NCBI GenBank assembly: GCA_002964805.2
Contig: PUDQ02000143.1
Location: forward strand, 134,001 to 198,000
Reading direction: 5' to 3'
DNA length: 64,000 nucleotides
From: Trametes villosa
Lineage: Eukaryota > Basidiomycota > Agaricomycetes > Polyporales > Polyporaceae
Shown here: positions 10,485 to 21,035 of the stretch, piece after piece
How positions within the stretch are numbered: position 1 is the first letter of the stretch
Layout: each line of letters starts with the position of its first letter
The notes under the pieces: model-generated
The model's input: only the letters and a program-made list of their open reading frames with translations
Databases searched by the model: none
Told to the model about the DNA's origin: nothing
Made by a program: the position numbers and the translations under genes

Positions 10485-12589
10485 TACATGTTTGGCTCCC
10501 AACACAAATGCTTTCATTTTAGGCCACTGGATAGTCTAATCATCATGTATCATATGTCATCAGAAAGCTATGAGTGTGTAGACTCCGGTGGTGTACAAAT
10601 GGTGATGTAATTATTACCATAGCAATCATGGTTAGAACTTCAATTCTCCATTAGTGCCACAATTCAGCCACATTCAGCTTCTAGGGCTTGTATCTTGGGA
10701 TAATGTGCACAAAGCCCCAGAGTATTATATACCACTAGATTCAGCTTTTCAGTCCCTACCTGGTGGCGCTAATCTTGTACCTAGAATATGAGCATAAGCC
10801 GCATAAATGCTCAAACAATGCTAAAACTGACAACAGTGCATAGTATAATGAACATGTAGACAGTTTTCGGTATGATACAATGGTTCAGACCATTCAGCCC
10901 ATGACATACCTGCTATGGTGTGCTAGACAGGCAAATTCTGAGCTGTCACTTTATATTCTCTGTAATAACTCAAGAAGGAAGGAGGGAGATCACTGTCAGC
11001 TGTGGCTGAGAGCCAACAAAGCCAAAACTAATGGACCCCTAAAGTGTTATATGTCATCATATTCAGCTTTTTAAGATGCATCCAACGTTAGACGCTGAAT
11101 TTCCCAAACTTGGTCATAGGCCTTGAAAGTATCAGTAGTGTGTGACCACTTCTTATACAGAACAAGTCAATGCATCTAACCCTTGGTGATATGTCACTTG
11201 AGTGTTACTGAAGATGGAATATATTCAATTAGTTGATCACTACACTGCTACTAACAGTGAGAATAGTAAACCAAGTCATTAGCTCTTTAATAGCAGATTG
11301 TCAATTACTCGGATCTATCATTTTGGCCCGTTTTATAAACTCCTTTGTATCTCTAGCCCTGGTAGTCTAAATGAAATGAAACAAGTGTTGTCAGGAAGCT
11401 ATCTATGAGTAGGATCAATCTGTGTTAAAAGTTAGGTGTGTTGTCTGCTACAGTACTGTCTAACAGTGCTACAATTCCCCACTAGTGCCACAGTTCAGCC
11501 ACATTCTGTTTCTCTGGCTAATATCTTAGTACTTCATGCACCAACCCCCAGAGTGTTGTGTTTCATCAGATTTAGCTTTTCCATATCACTCATTATCCCA
11601 AGCTGTGTCACAGGTCTGAAAGCTATCAGTAGTGTTGGATCACGCTCTATACAGATTAAGGCAATATCTCCGACTCTGGTTAACATAACATGTATTCTTA
11701 GGATACAAATAGACAGAAAGGTCTTGCATCAAAGCAGTGATCAGCTACTAGCAATATTTGAGCTAGCAATTTCAGTCAGTCAACAACAACCTTACAGCTG
11801 TTTATAGTCAAGGCACTACTCAATTGTCATTCCCCTCAGTAGATTGTATATATATCACAGCCTAGGTGGTTGGCTGTGTTATGCCAATTTTTAGCTCTGT
11901 TGGACTGCTTCTACTAATAGCTATGTGAAATATCTATGGTTTGAAAATACTAGCAGGATGGCTTAGAAAGATCAGCGTGATGAAGAAGAAAATAGGCTGT
12001 ATCATCAAACTATGCTTCAGTGCCTGTACACAACCCTCTGCTCTGTGACATCAGCTCAGATATGTGATCATTGTTTGCTGATGAATGGCATGGCTTATAT
12101 GAATGATCTTTGAGCATATAATCACCCAAACTACCTAAAAGCAATACTGATCTATAAGCATCTCTGAACACATAAGGATATGGGTGGTAGAGCCACTCCT
12201 TCTGTGTTGGGGTGCCCAACCATTGGGAATCATTGTGAAATTATTTCTTGGATGGCATACACAAAATCAGCTGAGCTGCTAGCAATGCTGTATGAGCTAT
12301 CCCGTAATCAGACAATTGCTACAAGTGACATGTAAATTAACTAAATCAGTGTGTATATTGGTTGTTCAGTCCTATAAGACAGTAAATTTGCTCTGTAGTG
12401 TTGAGTAACATCAGACATTATAAAATCTGGAAAATAAGCATATTCAAATCAAAATAGTGTTGTCAGATTTATACACTATAGTGATGTAAAATGACTATTA
12501 TGTGCACTGAGAGGTGTTCATAAATGGTAGAAATGCTCTGCAACACCTCACCAATCGGATATGCCAGTATTGGCCCTCTTCCCCCAAGT

Positions 12590-14658
12590 ATTTCTGAAGA
12601 AGAGCATAAAAATCCTACCAGAATTTCCCCTACAGAGACACTGCCTGAAGCGCCACCCAAGAGATGTGACCACCCACTGAAGACAGAATGCATCGAGTGT
12701 CAGAGACACAAATCATGGTGGGATAGGTTTAGGCAGACTGTAGATGAGATATGGTACCTGTCCAACAGACACACCTGCCGTGCATCATCCAAGAAAGACA
12801 AGACTGGTCTGGAAAGGTCTGACAAGCCTGACTTTGACAACCGTGGCTGCACTGATAAAAATGGCAACTGCAAGGCCCGCTTCCCTAGGGAGACCCGTCC
12901 AGAAACCATAGTGGACCCTAGTACAGGTGCACTGCTTATGAAAAAGGGTGAAGCCTGGCTTAATACATTCACGCCTGCTGTTACATATCTGATGTGCAGC
13001 AACACTGATGTCACCAGCCTGCTCTCAGGCACTGCAATCAAATCAGTCATAGCCTATGTGGCAGATTATATCACAAAAACCCCACTCAAGACACATGTGA
13101 TGTTTCAGTCCATTCAGCAGGTGTTTGAGCGGAATGTCGAGCTACTAGGAAGTCAGAAGTCTACCAAGGAGAAGGCTCACGCATTAATCACTAAAATAGT
13201 AAACTCCCTGACAGCCTGCTCAGAAATTGGCGGACCCATGGCAGCCATGTACCTGCTCAAGCATCCTGACCATTACAAGAGCCACAGGTTCTGTACATGC
13301 TTCTGGAAGGGATATGTGTACGAGGTGATGCACACATGGGAGGACTCTGCCAAGATTGCCGAGGAGGGCACTACTAAGGTGATGCTTGGCCTGGCAGGGA
13401 ATGGGGAGACCACCAGGCGGACTATCGCTCTTTCTCCCGTGCAAGATTATATATGGCGCCCCACCGAGTATGAAGACATGTCACTGTATGATTGGGTTCG
13501 GCTGGCAGAGAAGCAGCGCATCAGTGGCCGCAAGAAGGGCCCTAAGCTTGAGGAATATCCTGAACAAGAAGATGTAGACTCTGAGTTTGAAGATAATATG
13601 ATGTCAGTGAAGATGCGGAACTCAAGGGTGCAGGACTGCCTGAAGAGGAGTCATCAGATGATGAACTTTTGTTGACCAAGGCTTCTAATCAGCGCCTACA
13701 GGAAGATGCAGCCCCTAATCCTAAGAAAGCTAATCCCCGATCCAAATATGTTAGGTTTCATGAAAACCATCCGCAGTATGAGACACACCATGTCAAGCTT
13801 CTGGACGAGTCCGAGGCATTTGTTCCCAACTTCATCGGCGGCTCACTTCCACGCCGGGATGCAGGCAACCGGGAGCAGTACTGCATGACCATGCTCACAC
13901 TCTTCAAGCCGTGGCGGACGGGGCAGGATCTAAGGCCTAGTCAGGATGTGCTCTGGGATGATGTATTCAACAAATATTCATTCGCTGAGAGGCAGAAGGA
14001 GGTCATGAAGTTTTTCCATATCAAATATGAGTGCAATGATGCCAGGGATGACTTTTCTGCAGTACGCAAAAAGGGTGCAAAGACCGGCAGCTCGCCTTTC
14101 AACTTGGATAATGCCACCCTTGATGACATGGACACCCAGTATTATAATGATGATGGTGAACCGAATATCAGTGAAATTGAAGCCATGGTCCTGCGTGCTA
14201 ATGACTGGACAGAGCTGAGCAACGCAGAAATCAGCAGGCGGACACAAATGGCCCAGGCAGAACAAATTATTCAGGGCTCTGGCTGGCTTGACCCCATGAA
14301 AGAAAAGGCACCAGCTGATCTGCCCTCACGGTTCCAAAGCAAGGAAGACATGAGCTCAGCTGACTGGAAGAGTATTCTTGCCAGAAAGCGCCAGGAAATA
14401 TTGGATGCCCGGGATGCACAGGCTGCTCTGAAGAAACCTGCTAATGCAAATAATTCCCTGCCTGCCAACACAGAAGTCAACGAGGTCAAGGTGATTGACA
14501 AGTCATACTATTTGAGCAAAGCATTCAGAGCACAGGACCAGGAGGCGCAGGCACTCATTGACAGCACTGCCAAAGAATTCAGCCTCAATGAAGCACAGGA
14601 GCGCGCCTTCCGTATTGTGGCCAACCATGCTTGTAGAGTCCAATGGCGAGCACCTTAA
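12590..14658 (+). pseudogene. Helitron replicase, paired-tyrosine block and linker
   Basis: The frame from the end of copy B carries a cysteine-rich stretch (RCDHPLKTECIECQRHKSWW), FRQTVDEIWYLSNRHTC, and then AIKSVIAYVADYITKTPL. Tyrosines at 13055-13057 and 13067-13069 are four residues apart, the Y-x3-Y pair used by Helitron Rep to hold the two DNA ends. After a frameshift near 13605 the reading continues as SEDAELKGAGLPEEESSDDE and runs on to 14630 through PRRDAGNREQYCMTMLTLFK, LRPSQDVLWDDVFNKYSFAE and SLNEAQERAFRIVANHA, the usual entry to the helicase. A further 1-base shift occurs near 14640. Both catalytic tyrosines are preserved despite the frameshifts. Confidence 0.88.
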
Positions 14659-16409
14659 AATGTATCTTGGGGGCATGGCGGGCACTGGAAAGTCCCAGGT
14701 CATCAAAGCCCTCACACACTTTTTTGCTGCACGCCAGGAAAGCTACCGGTTTATGTGCATGGCACCCACTGGATCTGCTGCTGCCCTAATCGGAGGCTCT
14801 ACATACCACTCAATGCTGGGTCTCAGGCAGAATAGCTCCTCAGAATGTTGAGTATATGTTTATTGATGAGATCAGCATGGTTGACTGCGGCAGTGTATAT
14901 ACCATCTGCGCAAAAATGTGTGCAGCACTCAAAAATGATGGAGCACCATTTGGGGGCATCAATGTGATTCTTGCAGGGGACTTTGCCCAGCTGCCCCCCG
15001 CCATGAGCGGCAATGCATTATATTCACACAAGGTTGGCCGGGTCATCCACCGCACCCACAGCCATGCACAGCAGCAAGCCTCCATTGGCAAGGCACTGTG
15101 GCACCAGTTCACCACTGTGGTCATATTGAGAGAGAACATGCGGCAGCGGTCCCAGGGTGTGAATGATGCCATGCTCAGAACAGCGCTGGAAAATCTCAGA
15201 TATAAATCCTGCACACCTGAGGACATTCAGCTTCTCCAATCTCGTGTTGCAGGCTGTGGTCCAGGGAGACCCAAACTAAACCAGCCATGCTTCCGCAATG
15301 TGTCTATTATCACAGCCTGGAATACCCACAGAGACAAGATCAATGAGCTGGGCTGCGAGCGGTTTGCAAGGGAAAATGGCCAGCCCCTGACTGCGTTTTA
15401 TTCTGTTGACAAGCTGTCCGCCAGCAATGACAATGAAGCAACCAAAAAGCAGAGGAGGCAGACTATGAATCCCAGGCGTTCTACCAATATTCTGAGCCCT
15501 GAACTCCAGGACTGCCTGTGGAATCTCTCACATACCCTGACAGACCACCTGCCTGGCAAGCTCACACTGTGCGTTGGGATGCCAGTAATGATTAAAATCA
15601 ATGAAGCGACAGAGTGCTGTGTGACCAATGGTGCGGAGGGAGTGGTGGTAGGCTGGAAGTCCAGACCCATCAGCGAAGACAAGGAGACACTGGAGACATT
15701 ATTTGTCAAGCTCACTGCTGCACCCACTCCAGTGAAACTGGAAGGACTCCCAGAAAATGTAGTGCCCATCAGCCACCAGTCATGCAAGATCAGATGCAAG
15801 ATGCCCAATGGAAATTTCCTGTCCATCTCCCGGGACCAGGTGTCTGTGATTCCCAACTTTGCCATGACAGACTTTGGTTCACAGGGGCGCACCCGGCCGC
15901 ACAATGTGTGTGATTTACAGAATTGCCGCTCGCATCAGTCAATATACACGTGCCTGTCCAGGGGATCCACATACAATGGGACTATTATTGTGCAGCCCTT
16001 TGACCCACGGAAGCTGACTGGGGGAATAGCTGGAAGTCTGCGCCAGGAGTTCAGGGAGCTTGAACTGCTTGATGAAGTAACCAAACTGCGCTACCTGGGC
16101 AAGATTTCACCTGCAGTCACTGGCATCACACGCAATGAGCTGGTCCATTCATTCAGACAGTGGAAGGGTGAAAAATTTATGCCCAAGACAATGCATGCTG
16201 CCCTGACTTGGAATGCCAATGACCCTTTCCCAGCTGAAGACGTCCAAAGTGATGCATCGTGGCAATTGATTGAAAAATCCAAACCCAAGGATAAACAACA
16301 GGCCAGGCCAGCAGAAATTCAGGATCTGCAGCCTAAGACATCTGGATATGTTGCAGCAAAGGGCACGCAAGCCCTGACAACTGTAAGCAAAAAGGGAGGA
16401 TCATTCTGA
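14630..16409 (+). pseudogene. Helitron replicase, PIF1-type 5'-3' helicase block
   Basis: Walker A is clear as LGGMAGTGKSQVIKAL (about 14665-14710), followed by MAPTGSAAALIGGSTYHSML (motif Ia region). Around 14845 the frame changes and probably loses some residues. The next frame has EYMFIDEISMVDC (Walker B), LAGDFAQLPP (motif III), ILRENMRQ (motif IV), and near the end SIYTCLSRGST (motif VI) with the conserved DFGSQGRTRPHNV just before it. The frame stops at 16407-16409. Family members unwind the displaced strand during rolling-circle transposition. All main motifs survive, so the damage looks limited to indels. Confidence 0.9.
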
Positions 16410-16671
16410 TGATGTGGTTGCTCCCAAAAAAGTGCGTGGTGAAGAGTCAGCTCCCAGAGTCAGTCTGATTGGATTCAAGTGGGACAGTGCCAACTACAGC
16501 TGTGCCTATGACAGCATTCTCACAATACTGCTCACAGTATTTAATGAGTGCAAGGAGCAGTGGGGTGAGATAATGCCTGCAAAAAACCCTCTACTGTCCA
16601 AAATTACTGAAGGCTTTAACCGCAGCTCTACAAATATGGGTGACTACACAACGTTCAACACTCCCTCCTGA
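16396..16671 (+). pseudogene. Helitron C-terminal extra domain with a CAYDS motif, truncated by Copia
   Basis: One frame over from the helicase stop, reading runs without a start as DHSDDVVAPKKVRGEE into LIGFKWDSANYSCAYDSILT and on to GFNRSSTNMGDYTTFN, where the Copia boundary is met (about 16660-16672). The position, directly fused after helicase motif VI, indicates a C-terminal domain of the same polyprotein separated by one frameshift near 16400. The N-x-x-C-A-Y-D-S arrangement recalls the nucleophile region of papain-fold deubiquitinase-type peptidases. That is a resemblance only: the His and Asp of such a triad would lie in the missing part. Confidence 0.55.
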
Positions 16672-16739
16672 TTCGAGCTGTGTGCATCTCCTGCAACCAC
16701 AAGAGAGCGAAGCTCCCCCCCAAAACCAGAGCAGCTGGA

Positions 16740-18642
16740 TCACTCCAAGCCCATCATCCGCCTGAACAGCTCGACCTTAGCGCGAGGCAGCGCTTTGGTG
16801 AGCATGTCCGCAGGCATCTGTTCAGTGGGCACAAAGTCTGGAGCAATCCTGCCAGCCTCAACTGCATCGCGCAGCCAGTAGAAGCGCAGGTCCAGGTGCT
16901 TCATCCTCCCGTGGTGCTCTGGGTTCTTCGCCACAGAGATCGCAGACTAGCTGTCAATGCAAAGGGAGGATGCGCCGTCGACTGGGGCCCCAAACTCAGA
17001 GAGCATGTTGTGCACCCAGAAGATCTCCTTGCCTACTTTGACTGCTGCCACAAATTCAGCTTCTGTGGAGGAAAGCGTCACAATGGGCTGCAGTTTGCTG
17101 CTCCAGCTGATCGCACCGCTGCCAACGCGCACCAGGTAGCCTCCCGTCAACCTCCCGTTGTCCGGGTTGTCCCCATGAGCTGCATCGCAGAATGCGACGA
17201 ACGGAGCGTCAAGGGACAGGTCTGGACGGTAGGTGAGGCGCAGGTCGGCTGTGCCCTTCAGGTAACGAAACAGATGCTTCACAGCCTTCCAGTGCGCGAC
17301 CCCAGGGTTCGAGTTGAACCTGGCGAGGGTGGAGACGGAGTAGGCGATGTCTGGGCGAGTGCAGGTCGCCAGGTACATGAGAGCACCGACGATGGAGATG
17401 TAGGGGACGTTGCGCATGAAGGCGACGTCCTCAGGCGTCGAGGGAGCCATCGAGGACGAGAGGGAGAGGCCAGGCTCCATGGGAGTAGACACGGGGTTGC
17501 AGTCCGCCATGCCAAACCGCTCAAGGACGTCGAGGACGTACTGGCGCTGTGAGAGCGCCACAGAGCGGTTGGGACGGTCCCGGATGATCTCGATGCCCAG
17601 GAGGTAGGATGTGGAGCCCAGGTCGCGCAGCTTGAAGTGCTGGGACAGCTAGGAGACGACGGAGTCGATGGAGGACTCGGAGTTCGAGACAATGGTGATG
17701 TCGTCGACGTAGATGGGCATGAAGATCCGGACGCCGTCTCGCTCAAAGACGTACATGGCAGCGTCAGAACGCACCCGGCGGAAGCCCAGCTCCTGAAGCG
17801 CAGTGTGCAGCTTCTTGTTCCACATCCGAGCGCTCTGCTTCAAGCCGTAGAGCGACTTGAGCAGGTGCAGGACCTCGCCCCACTGGCTCTGGGTGAACGC
17901 AGGGGGCGGCTTCATGTACAAGCTCCTCGTCGAGGTCGCCGTTGATGAAGGCATGGGAGATGTCGATGGAGCGCATGTGGAGGTCCTGGAGCGCTGCCTG
18001 AGCGAGGATGAGGCGGATGGAGGACATGCGGATGGTGGGGGCGAAGATCTCCGTGTACTCGAAGCCTGGGCGCTGGGAGAAGCCCTTGGCAACAAGGTGG
18101 GCCTTGTAGCGCTCGATGGAGCTGTCTGCCTTGCGCTTCAACCGGAAGACCCACTTGCAGCCAATTGCCCGCTTGCCCGGGGAAAGTGCAGTGACTTCCC
18201 AGGTGCCGTTGGAGCGATGCGCTGCCAGCTCCTCGTCCATTGCCTTGCGCCACTCGTCCGCATCAGGACGGCGCATGGCCTCCTTGTACGTCAAGGGCTC
18301 AGCCTCGGAAATGAAGAGTGCGCACTCCTCATCATCATCAAGCTCAGAACGAGCAAAGACGAAGTTGACAGCTTCCTCGACGTCCTCATCCTCGTCCTCA
18401 GAGTCCGCAATTGCAGGTGTGGGCTCGCGGGCGTGCCAGATGGACCCTGACGCGACGGGAGAGTCTGGGGGCGACTGGAGCGGCGAGGGGGTCTCTGGGA
18501 TGGAGTCGAGGGGAGGATGCTGGTGGCGCACAGAATGGTCGACAGGAGGAGGAGATGGAGATGGAGCTGCAGAGGGCGCAGGAGAGGGCGCAGCGGAGCA
18601 CGGCTTTGGGGCCTTCCACCACTCACCAGGCGGACAGCTCAC
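16740..18642 (-). pseudogene. Copia reverse transcriptase and RNase H, broken
   Basis: Reading right to left, the RT opens with RRPDADEWRKAMDEELAAH and GCKWVFRLKRKAD, VAKGFSQRPGFEYTEIFAP and SIDISHAFINGDLDEEL. A frameshift at about 17930 leads to MKPPPAFTQ, LKSLYGLKQSARMWNKKLH and the catalytic PIYVDDITIVSNS. TAG at 17651-17649 interrupts before LSQHFKLRDLGS; the same frame then runs through SQRQYVLDVLERFGM and, in RNase H, ATCTRPDIAYSVSTLARF and TLSSTEAEFVAA. A second TAG at 16949-16947 sits before SAISVAKNPEHHGRMKHLDL, and the end is MLTKALPRAKVELFRRMMGL, a normal Copia terminus. Both stops lie where related elements commonly have Gln, so C-to-T changes are likely. Active-site Asp residues are retained but the protein cannot be made whole. 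Confidence 0.9.
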
Positions 18643-18693
18643 CCGGGTGGTGCGACGCTGGGGAGCACTGGGTCCGGCCTGGGAGGGGGGAGT

Positions 18694-20688
18694 TCATCTG
18701 CGCTTCGCAGGAGGAGGAGATGGAGGTGAATCAGGGCTTCGAGGACGAGGGGCCCTGTTCGAGGCCTGAACGGGCGGCGACGGCGGCACAACTGCGTGAG
18801 GAGGTAGTGCGGCAGGTGCCTGACCTGGGGGCGAGTGCGCGTTTGCATCGGAGTCGTCGTCGGCGTGCTCCGGGTGGTCCTCTGCAAGGGGATGGTCCTG
18901 AGGCGCATTTTGCACAGGAGGCAAAGCCTCGTCCTCTCCCCCCAAATGCGGCACAGGAGCAATGTGCTCGTCAGCGTAGGGAGGGGCCATGGGCCCGGGG
19001 GCGTGGGCGGGAGCTGGAGGCGCAGCGACGCCATCTGACTCCGTGCTCGACCGCTTCAGGCCAGGGAAGAACCGCTCATCAAACTCAGCGCGTTCACTGA
19101 TGACAGTGCGCTTCGTTGTGGGGTTGTAGAACTTCCAGCCCTTGTAGCCCTCCGGGTACCCAATGAAGACGCACTTCTCCATGTGAGGAGACAGGCCTTG
19201 TCGCTTGTCACGCTGGACGTGGACGTAGGCCGTGCAGCCCCAAACACGGAGGTGGGACACGTCCGGTTTGCGACCATACCAAAGCTTGTAGGGCCTAGCA
19301 TCTGGGCAGGCAGAGGAGTACAAGTGGTTGAGCACATGGACCAGCGAGAGGACGGCCTCTCCCCAGAACGTCTGAGGGAGCCCTGACTCTGCCAGCGTGG
19401 CTGTAACCCCGTCCGACAGCATCCGGTTGGGGCGCGCAGCGACGCTGTTCTGCTGGGGACGGTTCCGGACAGAGTGCTGACGCTCAATGCCGTGGTCCAC
19501 ACAGAAGTCGATGAACTCCTGGGACATGTACTCCCCGCCCTTGTCGTCGCGCAGGGCCTTGACCGGCGAGCCAGTCTGCGTCTCCACCCACGTGCAGTAG
19601 GCCTTGAACGCGCCGAACAAGTCCATGCGCGCAGAGGAGATGGAGACGGTGAAACGACGGTGTTTGGTCAAGAACAGGACGGACAGGAGGTTGTTTCTAA
19701 GCGCAGGGACATGCAGAACCCTTGTGAACTCGACATCACGGCCCTCTCTCCCCCCAACCAGCGGTCTGAAGACGACCGAGCCCACCCCGGACGAGTAGAC
19801 GACCTGGTTGTCCGCCAGACGGATCGGAACGCGCAGAGGCTCGTAGTTGCGAAGCCAGTGACGATGGGGAGTCATATGAGACGTGGCCCCTGTGTCTGCA
19901 TTCCAATCAACGTCAGCATCGAGCTGGAGAGGAGATAGAGCGTCCCCAGGGTCAGGGAGACAGAGACTTGCGCTGCCAGCAAACTCCTGGATGGAGGAGG
20001 TGGTGGGGGACGTGTCCTGAGCCTTGTTCGCACTCTCTGCGCGCGGCTTGCGCGGTTCCTGGGCCTGCTTCTGCACGCGCTGGAACTTGATCCACTGGGA
20101 CATGGTGTGGCCGTCCCGGTGGCAGAACTCGCACTTGGAGCGAGGGGAGTGCGTCGCAGAGGCAGAGAGGGCGGTGGACGATGCCAGGGACGTCTCAGAG
20201 GTGTGGGAGCGGTTGATCTTGTGGTTCTGGAAGGCAGAGACGATGGTGGCCTTGCTGAGCTTGTCCTGGAGCAGGAGAGCGTCGATGAGGGAGGTGTACT
20301 GGTATGGGAGGGCTCGGATGGGCACCATGGACTGCAGCTCGCTTTTCCGGATGGAGAAGAGGGTGTTGTAGGCGTTGAAGCGTGCCCCAGGGCGACGGAC
20401 GACGTGGGCAGCCTCTAGCTTCTTCCAGATCTCGACAGGATTGTCCTCAGAGCAAGCAAAGTGGATTCGCTGCTCAGGCTCCACAGCAAGGAAGATCTCA
20501 CCGGCAGCCTTCTCCTCGCGCCTCAGCCACTCCTTCTGCTTCTCCTCGTCCTCAGAGGGCATGGACTCGGTCCCCTTGACCAGAGACCAGAGGCCATGCT
20601 TCATCAGCCAGGCCCTCATCTCTCCGCTCCATTGGGGGTAGTTGGACGACGAGAGGGGCTTGAAACTTGGTGTGGAGGACGACGACAT
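18694..20688 (-). pseudogene. Copia Gag-protease-integrase frame with internal deletion
   Basis: A 664-codon frame starts at ATG 20688 with a Copia-type Gag (NYPQWSGEMRAWLMKHGLWS; EIWKKLEAAHV). The zinc knuckle reads CEFCHRDGHTMSQW: the fourth metal ligand, normally Cys, is Trp. Protease follows with WNADTGATSHMT (DTGA active site). The frame then jumps from LSVLFLTKHRRFTVS straight to DLFGAFKAYCTWVETQTGSP, so the GAG-pre-integrase zinc region and the first catalytic Asp segment of integrase are missing although the frame stays open. DDKGGEY and RNRPQQNSVAARPNRML correspond to the second Asp and third (Glu) regions; the usual N-G-x-A-E-R is altered to N-S-V-A-A-R, so the catalytic Glu also appears lost. 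An open frame with a non-functional integrase suggests a deletion derivative. Confidence 0.88.
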
Positions 20689-20885
20689 GGTGCGGGAGCG
20701 GTGGGCGGAAGCGCGAGTGACGACGACGAGATTTGGGATCAGGAGAGATCCAGGTAAGATTTTCGCTCAGATAGGGGCTGGAAAGCACAGAGAGAGGAGG
20801 GGGTGACTCTTGAGGGAAGATCAGAGCGCAGATGGGGCTGGATGGCAAGCAGAGAGCAGGGAGTCGAGCAGGGGCAGTCAGAGCG

Positions 20886-20899
20886 CAGGGCTCATAACC
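20886..20899 (-). other. Copia primer-binding site matching the initiator-tRNA anticodon loop
   Basis: On minus, directly after a probable LTR end TCTAACA, comes GGTTATGAGCCCTG. Its complement, GGGCTCATAACC, is the anticodon stem-loop sequence of eukaryotic initiator tRNA-Met (anticodon CAU). Drosophila copia and yeast Ty5 use a half-tRNA primer that pairs with this loop rather than the tRNA 3' end, so this element probably does too. Confidence 0.7.
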
Positions 20900-20957
20900 T
20901 GTTAGAGCCTGATGCTGCTGAGAGCGAAGGCTGGGGCTCAATTTGACAGACAACAAA

Positions 20958-21035
20958 CTGTGGTCCAAGTTGAGCTGCTTGGTACATTACATGAAGAACA
21001 ACCTGTTTCTCACCTGTGGTCCAAGTTGAGCTGCT
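20958..21035. repeat. 22-bp direct repeat in the presumed Copia LTR
   Basis: CTGTGGTCCAAGTTGAGCTG (plus CT) occurs at 20958-20979 and again at 21014-21035, 56 bp apart and identical. Tandem or near-tandem duplications of this size are common in LTR promoter regions; regulation is not shown. Confidence 0.8.

Larger units (their letters stand above)
8832..12589 (+). mobile_element. ACG/AAGT-family element, copy B (3.76 kb), inserted in the Helitron Rep gene
   Basis: The left end is ACGATTGATGAGGAACG, then TTTCTTATGGGGTGAGCTCC; the right end is ACACCTCACCAATCGGATAT, GCCAGTATTGGC, CCTCTTCCCCCAAGT. Removing it brings the HUH block and the tyrosine block of the Helitron together, give or take a base or two, so it is an insertion rather than a Helitron intron. 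No target duplication longer than one base is evident. It is longer than copies A and E partly because it holds a nested foldback at 9766-9890. No coding gene is seen inside. Confidence 0.8.
7771..16671 (+). mobile_element. Helitron, broken and missing both termini
   Basis: Coding blocks at 7771-8831, 12590-16409 and 16396-16671 form one Helitron replicase in order: Rep with an HUH motif, a paired-tyrosine motif, PIF1-type helicase motifs, then a C-terminal extra domain. The body is split by copy B of the ACG/AAGT family (8832-12589), carries frameshifts near 13605, 14640, 14845 and 16400, starts abruptly at a repeat end (7770/7771) and stops where the Copia element begins. Neither the 5' TC end nor the 3' hairpin-CTRR end can be identified. 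The element cannot encode its own transposition. Confidence 0.85.
16672..20904 (-). mobile_element. Ty1/Copia retrotransposon, defective, reverse orientation
   Basis: On minus, the order is primer-binding site (about 20899), leader, Gag start (20688), zinc knuckle, protease, remnant integrase, reverse transcriptase and RNase H (to 16740), the Copia order. Only a stub of the 3' LTR is possible: a purine tract CAGGAGGGAG (16670-16661, minus) abuts TGTTGAACGTTG, but Helitron coding sequence is already recognisable within about 25 bp. The 5' LTR presumably ends with TCTAACA at 20904-20900 and extends right of 20904, but its outer end could not be fixed, so no target duplication is claimed. It lies directly against the Helitron's C-terminal domain. 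Confidence 0.85.

Noticed and set aside
8866..12588. Copy B acting as a giant intron (GTGAGC just inside its left end, pyrimidine tract and AAG at its right end)
   Set aside because: Splicing from the GTGAGC donor to the AAG end does not restore the Helitron frame, and copy E is in reverse orientation inside gag, so splicing cannot be the general explanation.
16700..16725. C-run (G-run on minus) as the Copia polypurine tract
   Set aside because: Possible, but CAGGAGGGAG directly before TGTTGAAC at 16670-16660 suits a tract-plus-LTR start better; neither is proven because the LTR body is missing.
16680..17552. 290-codon plus-strand frame
   Set aside because: It is antisense to the Copia RT/RNase H, whose motifs on minus are unmistakable.
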